In this document: in pieces, positions 1 to 5,615 of the stretch | Layout: every line of letters starts with the position of its first letter | Numbering within the stretch: the first letter of the stretch is position 1 | DNA from: SYFY01 sp031385325 | GTDB lineage: Bacteria > Pseudomonadota > Gammaproteobacteria > Pseudomonadales > Azotimanducaceae | Reading direction: 5' to 3' | Length of the DNA stretch: 7,567 nucleotides | Assembly (NCBI GenBank): GCA_031385325.1 | Contig: JANNBJ010000087.1 | Span: 1 to 7,567 of the forward strand | The notes under the pieces: generated by a model | Told to the model about the DNA's origin: nothing | Database searches by the model: none | The model's input: the letters and a program-made list of their open reading frames with translations, nothing else | Program-made: the position numbers and the translations under genes

Positions 1-2
1 CC

Positions 3-689
3 AAGCTGTCATTGAACGCCTATGAAGCGGCTGTTAACAGCGAGGATGACAAGGAACGGGATCGTCACGTTCGAACGCATGTCAGTAATCTGCGGGCACA
101 CGTGAAAAAGCTGGCGGAACAGGATTACGCGAATCTGCCCGGCCTCGTCGCACCGGATTTTGTTCTGATGTTCGTGCCTGTGGAATCGGCCTTTGTCCTG
201 GCGCTGCAGAGTGATGCCAATCTGGTCACCGACGCCTACAACGATCATGTCGTGATCGTCAGTCCCACCACTTTGCTGATGTCGCTGCGCATCATTCACA
301 ACCTTTGGCGCACGGAGCGACAGAATCGAAATGCTGTGGATATCTCCCGCAGAGCAGGAGTGCTGTACGACAAGCTCCGATTGTTTGCTGAAGATCTGCT
401 CGCGGTTGGGCGCGATCTGGAGCAGGCGCGTTCTTCACATGACAGGGCGATTCGACGTCTCTCAGAAGGCAAGGGAAATGTGATCCGACAAGCAGAAATG
501 CTGCGGGAACTCGGTGCCAGGGTTTCTCAACCACTGCCCGAGAGTCTGATTGTGCGATCCCAGGAAGACCCGGCGGACGAAGAAATTGGCACTTTAGACG
601 CAACCTCCGTGAACTTAGGCGGCGTTCTCGTTTCGTCTGCAGAAGCTGCCAGGCAAAGCGGCCCTGGATCACAGAACGCGCTGGATTGA
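3..689 (+). CDS. rmuC: DNA recombination protein RmuC, C-terminal part (5' end outside window)
   Basis: The frame is open from the first complete codon (position 3) to TGA at 687-689, so the start lies upstream. RmuC is a PD-(D/E)XK-like protein that in E. coli limits inversion between short inverted repeats; its usual length is near 450-500 residues and about 228 are seen here. The fragment starts with K-L-S-L-N-A-Y-E, matching the family's conserved 'D-x-K-x-S-L-N-A-Y' segment, so the presumed catalytic lysine is the first visible residue. Next come F-V-L-M-F-V-P-V-E-S-A-F and V-V-I-V-S-P-T-T-L-L, then W-R-T-E-R-Q-N-R-N-A and G-V-L-Y-D-K, all family hallmarks in the expected order. The C-terminal stretch is helical, followed by an acidic, low-complexity tail. 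The N-terminal membrane anchor and coiled coil expected for the family are not in the window. csrA follows 44 bases after the stop. Confidence 0.93.
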   Translation, partial: KLSLNAYEAAVNSEDDKERDRHVRTHVSNLRAHVKKLAEQDYANLPGLVAPDFVLMFVPVESAFVLALQSDANLVTDAYNDHVVIVSPTTLLMSLRIIHNLWRTERQNRNAVDISRRAGVLYDKLRLFAEDLLAVGRDLEQARSSHDRAIRRLSEGKGNVIRQAEMLRELGARVSQPLPESLIVRSQEDPADEEIGTLDATSVNLGGVLVSSAEAARQSGPGSQNALD

Positions 690-721
690 ACCGGTACATT
701 GGCTTTTCAGAAACGGACAGC

Positions 722-726
722 GAGGA
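722..726 (+). promoter_or_regulatory. Ribosome binding site of csrA
   Basis: GAGGA lies seven bases before the ATG at 734. This decides the start: the longer in-frame ATG at 686 overlaps the end of rmuC, lacks such a site, and would add 16 residues unknown in CsrA proteins. Confidence 0.7.
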
Positions 727-733
727 CTCAAAC

Positions 734-925
734 ATGCTGGTGTTAACCCGGCGAACCGGCGAGTCGATCATGATCGACAACGAAATTGAGCTCAAAGTGC
801 TCAAGATTCGGGGTAGCCAGGTGCATATCGGCATCGAAGCTCCGAAGAGCGCGGCAGTTCACCGCAAGGAAGTGTGGCTGCGAATTCACGGCGAACCCAA
901 GCCAGCTGGCCGAAGCGTCGGCTAG
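734..925 (+). CDS. csrA: Carbon storage regulator CsrA (RsmA)
   Basis: CsrA is a small homodimeric RNA-binding protein that recognises GGA in hairpin loops of leader mRNAs. It blocks or stabilises translation of genes for carbon metabolism, motility and biofilm. The product here has 63 residues, normal for the family (about 60-70). It begins M-L-V-L-T-R-R-T-G-E-S-I-M-I, with the conserved L4 and R6 of the RNA-binding first strand. It continues to V-x-I-G-I-E-A-P-K and A-V-H-R-K-E-V with R44, the second RNA-contact region. Two deviations are visible: the usual I-G-D-E is I-D-N-E, and the usual E-I-Y-x-R-I is E-V-W-L-R-I. The tail (G-E-P-K-P-A-G-R) is disordered-looking, as usual. The gene sits 44 bases after rmuC in the same direction. 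No separate promoter was recognised in the gap. Confidence 0.95.
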   Translation: MLVLTRRTGESIMIDNEIELKVLKIRGSQVHIGIEAPKSAAVHRKEVWLRIHGEPKPAGRSVG

Positions 926-936
926 GTAGCAGAACG

Positions 937-979
937 AACTACCCGCTTGTGCCGAATGTTCTTTGGTCAGCGGGTGGTT
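937..979 (+). terminator. Possible stem-loop after csrA, no T-tract
   Basis: AACTACCCGC (937-946) can pair with GCGGGTGGTT (970-979): ten pairs including one G-U, around a 23-base loop with a weak inner stem. It starts 11 bases after the csrA stop, between two converging genes, so a transcript-end role is plausible. No run of T follows, so it is not a classical intrinsic terminator. A second imperfect GC-rich stem is possible at 1006-1042. The rest of 926-1068 holds nothing I recognise. Confidence 0.3.
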
Positions 980-1068
980 GGTGTTGTGCCGCTCTCTTGT
1001 TTATCGCCAGCGCGCGACTGCTCTGATAGATCCTCGCGTGGCTGTCCTTGCCCCGACGACGAATCAAT

Positions 1069-1563
1069 TCATCCCTTCATCTCTTGTGCTGGCGGCGTTC
1101 CAGCCAATAAAAATGCCGGTGTTTCGCAGATCGCATAGGGCCTGATCAACTGTGAAGTCAGGTGAAACCGGTGCTGATGCAAGTCTTCGCTGTGTTCACG
1201 TGCCAGCTGTTCTGCGGTCGGTTTCAAGGCAACACTATCGATGTCAGACCAGATCGGGTGCATTTTCAGCAAGCGCGTAAAACGACAGACAGAGTCATGT
1301 CCACCCAGCTGTTTCGCCAGCACTTCGACACTCGTGATGAACGCATAGTGGCTAAAGGCAATCGTGTTGCCTTCATGCACGGCCAACAGAATCGGCATCG
1401 ATTCGCCAGCTGCTTCTGAAAGCTGCCACAGATCCCGTGCGACGAGCCAGGGATGGTTGTCCCGATAGGCCCCGCCCTGATCATTTTCGGTCAGTGTGCT
1501 GATGGCTTTGGCGGTAGTGACGGTGGCTATACACCATCTGTGAACGGCGGGTGAGGGTGTCAT
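1069..1563 (-). CDS. Uncharacterised protein, divergent from the FAN1 operon
   Basis: I do not recognise the family. From ATG at 1563 the product has 164 residues; an ATG at 1578 would add five (M-H-S-I-E) but lies inside the LexA box. The sequence is soluble, with no signal peptide or membrane segment. It starts M-T-P-S-P-A-V-H-R-W-C-I-A-T-V-T-T-A-K-A-I. Landmarks are T-E-N-D-Q-G-G-A-Y (near residue 30), W-L-V-A-R-D-L-W (about 40-47), and a predicted beta-rich stretch P-I-L-L-A-V-H-E-G-N-T-I-A-F-S-H-Y-A-F-I-T-S-V-E-V (about 58-82). Several His, Trp and Cys are scattered, with H-P-I-W after it and A-I-C-E-T-P-A-F near the end. It is judged real because it fills a gap of over 500 bases with no better reading, has balanced amino-acid content, and has a TTGACA in front of it. 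The open frame extends to 1812 over fan1, but that part is taken as antisense shadow. The LexA box just upstream suggests SOS control. No clear ribosome binding site is seen. Confidence 0.65.
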   Translation of the reverse strand: MTPSPAVHRWCIATVTTAKAISTLTENDQGGAYRDNHPWLVARDLWQLSEAAGESMPILLAVHEGNTIAFSHYAFITSVEVLAKQLGGHDSVCRFTRLLKMHPIWSDIDSVALKPTAEQLAREHSEDLHQHRFHLTSQLIRPYAICETPAFLLAGTPPAQEMKG

Positions 1564-1570
1564 TTCAATA

Positions 1571-1586
1571 CTGTGCATCCATACAG
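1571..1586. promoter_or_regulatory. LexA operator (SOS box)
   Basis: CTGTGCATCCATACAG is CTGT-N8-ACAG, the exact spacing and half-sites of the LexA box of gammaproteobacteria. It is preceded by TA, as in the extended consensus, and the spacer is AT-leaning. It lies eight bases before the TATAAT of the fan1 operon and overlaps the predicted leftward transcription start, so bound LexA could block both directions. The half-sites and position are seen; LexA binding and DNA-damage induction are inferred. Confidence 0.72.
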
Positions 1587-1593
1587 ATATGCC

Positions 1594-1599
1594 TATAAT
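1594..1599 (+). promoter_or_regulatory. -10 element of the fan1 operon promoter
   Basis: Perfect TATAAT. The best -35 match at 16-17 bases upstream (TGTGCA or CTGTGC) is poor and lies within the LexA box. Transcription would begin near 1606, giving a leader of about 48 bases before the ATG at 1654. A GTG start at 1573 would precede this promoter, which argues against that start. Confidence 0.6.
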
Positions 1600-1625
1600 C
1601 GCCGCAACGTCTCCCTCCTTGTCAA
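1595..1625 (-). promoter_or_regulatory. Possible leftward promoter of the divergent gene
   Basis: On the minus strand TTGACA (1625-1620) is a perfect -35 hexamer. GATTAT (1600-1595), four of six matches to the -10 consensus, follows after 19 bases, which is longer than ideal. Predicted initiation near 1588 falls at the edge of the LexA box and leaves a leader of about 25 bases before the ATG at 1563. The -10 is the reverse side of the rightward TATAAT, so the two promoters would compete. Confidence 0.4.
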
Positions 1626-1653
1626 GCTTCAGCAAACACGTCGGCTTTCCCAG

Positions 1654-3294
1654 ATGGTTCAGCTCCTCGCACGGCGTCCACCTCCTCCAGACTATTACCG
1701 GGACAATTTCCTGGAACTCCTGGATTTTGTCGGGTCCCGCTATCGAACGGCGCTGCGACCGAAGGATGTCGATTTTGCCGCTCGTTTTTGTGCCTGCGAC
1801 ATCAACGCACAACGATTACTGGTGCGACTGTTCATGCGCAAAGGTCCGCTGTTCAGGGTGGACCACATTGACTATGACGAGATTGCAGACATCCAGGCCG
1901 CTATCATCGAGCTTGTCGCCAGTGGTTTGGTGCGGCGCAGCCCAACCATCGCGGCGGACCAGGTACTTTCACTCCTGAACCGCAGCGAACTCGTTGAGTT
2001 ATTTCCGTTTGCATCAAAGCGGTGTGGGCGTTCCGCCACCCGTGAAGTTCTGGTGCAGTCACTGTTGTCGCACCATGCCGATGATCGTCTGCTGGTTATT
2101 TTGCGTGCTTCTCTGGAATGGATCGGGTTGTGTGAGCTGGATGCAGTCGCCCGATTTCAGGTGCTGTGTTTTGGCTCGCTGGGACAGGACATGTCGGCGT
2201 TTGTGCTGCGTGATCTCGGTCTGCAGAAAATCGAGTCGTACACACTGGATGCAGGCGGGGAGAGTGATTTCAGCAGCATCGATATCCTGGAGCGGTATCT
2301 GGAAGTATCCACTGTGGCAACGTGGCTGTCGAAGCTGCAGGTGATGCCGGAATTGTCAGGTTCCATCTGGTTGAAGCTGCGTGATGCGTCAACTCACCGA
2401 CCCATCGAACGACGCAGGAGCAGATTGCTCAATGAGCTGGGTCGCTGGCATGAACGGCGTTCCGAGTTCGCTCGTGCGATCACCTGTTATGCCGCTAGCA
2501 CTCGACATCCCGCCCGGGAGCGACAGGTGCGAATTTTCGAGAAACATCCTGAATTGGGTTGTGCTGATTCGTTGTTAACCCGCATGCGCAAGGAACCTTG
2601 GTGTCCCGAAGAAGCCGTTTTTTCCACACGTCGCCGGGCGCCGGCTTCGAGTCACCAGCCGATCATCCGAACACGAGCGCTGGCGGTCAGTGATCTGGTG
2701 ATGACACCAGGGGCCATAGAGTCCTATGCCCTGGCGGACCTTGCGAACAACGGGAGCTGGGGGGTGCATCTCGAAAATCATCTGCCGCTGGGTCTCACTG
2801 CGCTTGCGTATTGGGATGTACTGTTCATGCCCGTGTCGGGTGCATTCACGCATCTCTTCCAGCAGGGGCCGCATGATCTCTATCTGGACGATTTTGTGGT
2901 GCCACGGCGCACGGCGATTGAGGCACGGTCAGCAGTACTGCAGGCCGCAACCAACCCGGGCGACCATCTGCTGCAGACCTGGGATAAAAAGTACGGCACC
3001 GCCAACGCAATGATGGTGTGGCAGGCCTTGCCTCGAGATCTGCTGGCAAGGATTCTTGGAGTGATACCAAAAGCCCACTTGTTGTCGTTGACCCAAACGG
3101 TGATCGCGTGTCCGGGACGGTCTCGAACGGGCTTCCCTGATCTTTTTGTCCAGCACGCAGGTGGTGACTGCGAATTCATCGAGGTGAAGGGGCCGTCTGA
3201 TCAGCTGCAGCCACAGCAGCGCGCCTGGCTTACACGACTCGATGTGTTGGGTATTCCTGCGTCGGTACTGAAGTACACGCCATGTCTGCACTGA
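1654..3294 (+). CDS. fan1: FAN1-type structure-specific nuclease (VRR-NUC domain)
   Basis: FAN1 enzymes cut 5' flaps and branched DNA and unhook interstrand crosslinks. From ATG 1654 the product has 546 residues, close to the P. aeruginosa enzyme (about 560). The N-terminal region carries D-Y-Y-R-D-N-F-L-E-L-L, like the family's opening segment, then helical domains. A TPR-like stretch L-L-N-E-L-G-R-W-H-E-R-R-x-E-F-A-R-A-I-x-C-Y lies near residues 258-279. The catalytic part begins at W-G-V-H-L-E-N (E374, the conserved upstream acid), followed by A-Y-W-D-V-L-F and D-L-Y-x-D-D-F, as in bacterial and human FAN1. The VRR-NUC core is G-R-S-R-T-G-F-P-D (D496), then E-F-I-E-V-K-G-P (E510, K512), then Q-Q-x-A-W. 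All four presumed active-site residues are present. An in-frame GTG at 1573 would add 27 residues but sits inside the LexA box and upstream of the TATAAT. No strong ribosome binding site precedes 1654. The gene overlaps the downstream helicase gene by 13 bases. Confidence 0.9.
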   Translation: MVQLLARRPPPPDYYRDNFLELLDFVGSRYRTALRPKDVDFAARFCACDINAQRLLVRLFMRKGPLFRVDHIDYDEIADIQAAIIELVASGLVRRSPTIAADQVLSLLNRSELVELFPFASKRCGRSATREVLVQSLLSHHADDRLLVILRASLEWIGLCELDAVARFQVLCFGSLGQDMSAFVLRDLGLQKIESYTLDAGGESDFSSIDILERYLEVSTVATWLSKLQVMPELSGSIWLKLRDASTHRPIERRRSRLLNELGRWHERRSEFARAITCYAASTRHPARERQVRIFEKHPELGCADSLLTRMRKEPWCPEEAVFSTRRRAPASSHQPIIRTRALAVSDLVMTPGAIESYALADLANNGSWGVHLENHLPLGLTALAYWDVLFMPVSGAFTHLFQQGPHDLYLDDFVVPRRTAIEARSAVLQAATNPGDHLLQTWDKKYGTANAMMVWQALPRDLLARILGVIPKAHLLSLTQTVIACPGRSRTGFPDLFVQHAGGDCEFIEVKGPSDQLQPQQRAWLTRLDVLGIPASVLKYTPCLH

Positions 3295-5615
3295 CTGTTG
3301 TTGCCGTTCGTGAGCTGGCCGAATTCGTACATCGGACCGGCGATCTGTACGAACCTGGTGGCCGCGTCACGGCTGAGGAGGGCATGACAGGTCAGGCTCG
3401 TTGGCAAAAGGATCGACCGGCCAGCTATCAACGAGAGCGGTTGGTGGCGGGAGAGGTGAGCAGTCTTGATCTCGTTGTGAAACTGCGTGGGCGAGCCGAT
3501 GGCGCGGATATCGAATCTGGTCTGGTCGAGGAGATCAAGACTTCCCGTCGATTCCCGGAGCAGCCTGCCAGCGAGCATGTAGCACAAGGCCGTCTGTATG
3601 CGGCATTGCTGGCGCGAGAATTCCCGGTGCGAACGGTCTGGACTGTGCAGGTGACCTATGTTCATCCAGACAGTCTTGATTCAAGACGATTCGCCGAAAC
3701 ACTGTCGTCGTACGCACTTGAGACTTTTCTTCTCGAGAGCGTGCAGATCTACACCCGCTGGCTCGCAGACCGATTGCGGGACCGTGCGCTGAGAGATGAA
3801 TGGCTGGCCGAGCTGAAGTTCCCGCTGCCGCAACTGCGTCCCTATCAAGGCGCGGTGATTCGTCGTTGTGCTGATGCCATCAAAGATGCCGAGCACCTGC
3901 TGCTGGAGGCACCAACCGGTAGCGGCAAAACGCTGAGTGTCACGTACTCCGCCGTGAAAGCGCTGCCGGGGGCCAGCCGGATTTTTTATCTGACCAGTCG
4001 CTCAACCGGTGCACTGGCGGCGCTGACCGCACTGCGTCAACTCGATGGCACGGATGGCCAGTTGCGGCGGCTGTCGCTCACCGCGCGGGACCGGATCTGT
4101 CCGGTTCCGGGAACACCGTGTGATCCCAACGTCTGTGAATATGCCAGGGGTTACTACGATCGCCGCCGTCCGGCTCTGGTTGAACTGATGGCGGAGAAGG
4201 AACTGACCGAGACCGTGATCAGTCGTGTGGCCACGACTCATACGGTCTGTCCTTTTGAGCTCTCGCTCGACGCGGCGCTCTGGGTTGACGTGGTGATCGG
4301 TGACTATAACTATCTGTTCGATCCACTGGTACGCCTGCAAAGATTTTCCGCTGACAAGGACGCCATCGTGCTGATCGATGAGGCCCACCAACTGGCGCCA
4401 CGGGTGGCTGAGAGTCTGTCCATCAGCATTTCCCGGCTCGAGTTCAAGGCCGCCATCGGCCTCGCTGCGGTGCCGATCGCCAAGCGCCTCCGATCTGTGG
4501 ACCGCCAGCTGTTGAAGGTCGCACAAAACCTTCCGCTTGAGTCGATCGAAGCGCAGCCAGTGGAGATTCCACAGACGCTGTTACCCAGCCTGGAAAAGCT
4601 GCTCGAGAGTGCGATGCAATGGCAGAACGATACTTCACAAACGTTACCCCACGAAGTCAGCGAGGCTGTTTTCCAGGCGGTGCGCTGGTTACGTCTGCAG
4701 CCTTCGATGGCGATCTGTGCCTACGCATACCTCGGTAGCGGTCGAGGGCAGAACTTCAGACTGGAAGCCCGTTGCCTTGATCCGGCCCCTTATCTGCATC
4801 GTTTGCTGACAGGGTTCGGACCGCACATCCGGTTTTCAGCAACGGTGTCACCGCCGCGTGTTTACCAGCGCCAGCACGGCGCGTTGCTGCAGGTTGGACT
4901 TGAAGGTGATGAAGGGGCCTTTGCGCGGGCGGGTTCGCCGTTCGACGCAAGTCAGCTCGGAGTCTTTATCGTGCCGGATGTTGGAACCCTGTACCGGGAG
5001 CGCGCATCCGGGATGACGGCGCTGGTTGACCTGGTGCGAGATACCATCCTCGCGCATCGAGGCCGATACCTCGTGTGCTTTCCTTCATACCAGTACCTGC
5101 GGGACTTTTGGGCGTTGTTTGAGTCCGGGATTTCGGCCTTTCCTGACTGGACGTTTTGTTGTCAACAGTCGAGCGATACGGCGGAACAACGCCTGGCAAT
5201 GCTGGCCGAGCTGCATTCGTCGATCGGTGCCGATACTGGCGTGCTGCTGGGTATCGTCATGGGCGGGGTGTTTGCGGAGTCGATTGATCTGTCGAGCAGT
5301 CCACTGGATGGCGTCATCATTGTCGGGGTAGCCATACCCCCACCGAGTGCAGAACGGGAACTGGCGGCTGCTCATTTCGATGCGGACGGCTTTGACGGCC
5401 GCTTACTCGCGTATATTCAGCCGGGCATGAGTAGAATCGTCCAGGCGGCCGGGCGGCTGATTCGCGCCCGCTCACATCGCGGGATTCTAATCCTCGTGGA
5501 CGGGCGCTACCGGGCAGCTCAGTACCGGCAGTTCTTTCCGGCGTTATGGAATACCCGTACGGTTGTTTCAACGCAGCTCAATGCGGCAGTCAAGGAATTC
5601 TGGACCACGTCATGA
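3282..5615 (+). CDS. PD-(D/E)XK nuclease-like domain fused to an Fe-S XPD/DinG-type DNA helicase
   Basis: 777 residues with two parts. Residues 1-170 resemble a RecB/Cas4-like PD-(D/E)XK nuclease: G-R-A-D (D73), L-V-E-E-I-K-T (E84, K86), then Q102-x-x-x-Y106, the usual Q-x-x-x-Y motif. Residues 180-777 form a superfamily 2 Rad3/XPD-type helicase: a Q-like L-R-P-Y-Q (185-189), Walker A E-A-P-T-G-S-G-K-T (209-217), D-E-A-H (366-369), F-S-A-T (518-521) and Q-A-A-G-R-L-I-R (721-728). Four cysteines between Walker A and DEAH (C273, C280, C285, C323) have the layout of the XPD/DinG 4Fe-4S cluster. Such helicases unwind DNA 5' to 3'. The start at 3282 lies within the last codons of fan1, so translation is probably coupled and the proteins probably share a pathway. 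The stop overlaps the pyk start (ATGA). It is not classical DinG, whose nuclease fusions in Firmicutes carry a DEDD exonuclease. Nuclease activity is inferred from motifs only. Confidence 0.88.
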   Translation: MSALTVVAVRELAEFVHRTGDLYEPGGRVTAEEGMTGQARWQKDRPASYQRERLVAGEVSSLDLVVKLRGRADGADIESGLVEEIKTSRRFPEQPASEHVAQGRLYAALLAREFPVRTVWTVQVTYVHPDSLDSRRFAETLSSYALETFLLESVQIYTRWLADRLRDRALRDEWLAELKFPLPQLRPYQGAVIRRCADAIKDAEHLLLEAPTGSGKTLSVTYSAVKALPGASRIFYLTSRSTGALAALTALRQLDGTDGQLRRLSLTARDRICPVPGTPCDPNVCEYARGYYDRRRPALVELMAEKELTETVISRVATTHTVCPFELSLDAALWVDVVIGDYNYLFDPLVRLQRFSADKDAIVLIDEAHQLAPRVAESLSISISRLEFKAAIGLAAVPIAKRLRSVDRQLLKVAQNLPLESIEAQPVEIPQTLLPSLEKLLESAMQWQNDTSQTLPHEVSEAVFQAVRWLRLQPSMAICAYAYLGSGRGQNFRLEARCLDPAPYLHRLLTGFGPHIRFSATVSPPRVYQRQHGALLQVGLEGDEGAFARAGSPFDASQLGVFIVPDVGTLYRERASGMTALVDLVRDTILAHRGRYLVCFPSYQYLRDFWALFESGISAFPDWTFCCQQSSDTAEQRLAMLAELHSSIGADTGVLLGIVMGGVFAESIDLSSSPLDGVIIVGVAIPPPSAERELAAAHFDADGFDGRLLAYIQPGMSRIVQAAGRLIRARSHRGILILVDGRYRAAQYRQFFPALWNTRTVVSTQLNAAVKEFWTTS
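5594..5604 (+). promoter_or_regulatory. GGA-rich translation start region of pyk
   Basis: Two GGA triplets (5594-5596 in CAAGGA, 5602-5604) lie 15 and 7 bases before the pyk ATG at 5612. Either may serve as a weak ribosome binding site. Spaced GGA motifs next to a start are also what CsrA binds, but no clear hairpin presenting them was found, so CsrA control is only a possibility. Confidence 0.3.

Noticed and set aside
686..733. Longer CsrA start overlapping rmuC
   Set aside because: CsrA proteins begin M-L-(V/I)-L-T-R, and GAGGA is correctly spaced before 734 only.
926..1068. tRNA gene after csrA, as in E. coli
   Set aside because: No T-loop GTTCRA-type segment or cloverleaf could be formed.
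947..1145. Two short overlapping plus-strand frames after csrA
   Set aside because: No ribosome binding site, Cys/Ser/Arg-rich nonsense-like composition, and overlap with the end of the better-supported minus-strand gene.
1564..1812. Extension of the minus-strand frame to a 247-residue protein
   Set aside because: The extra 83 residues lie antisense to the fan1 start and cover the promoter and LexA box. The protein-like sequence begins at M-T-P-S-P-A-V-H.
5546..5611. Longer pyk start inside the helicase gene
   Set aside because: The added 22 residues do not resemble pyruvate kinase N-termini, and ATG 5612 is coupled to the helicase stop.
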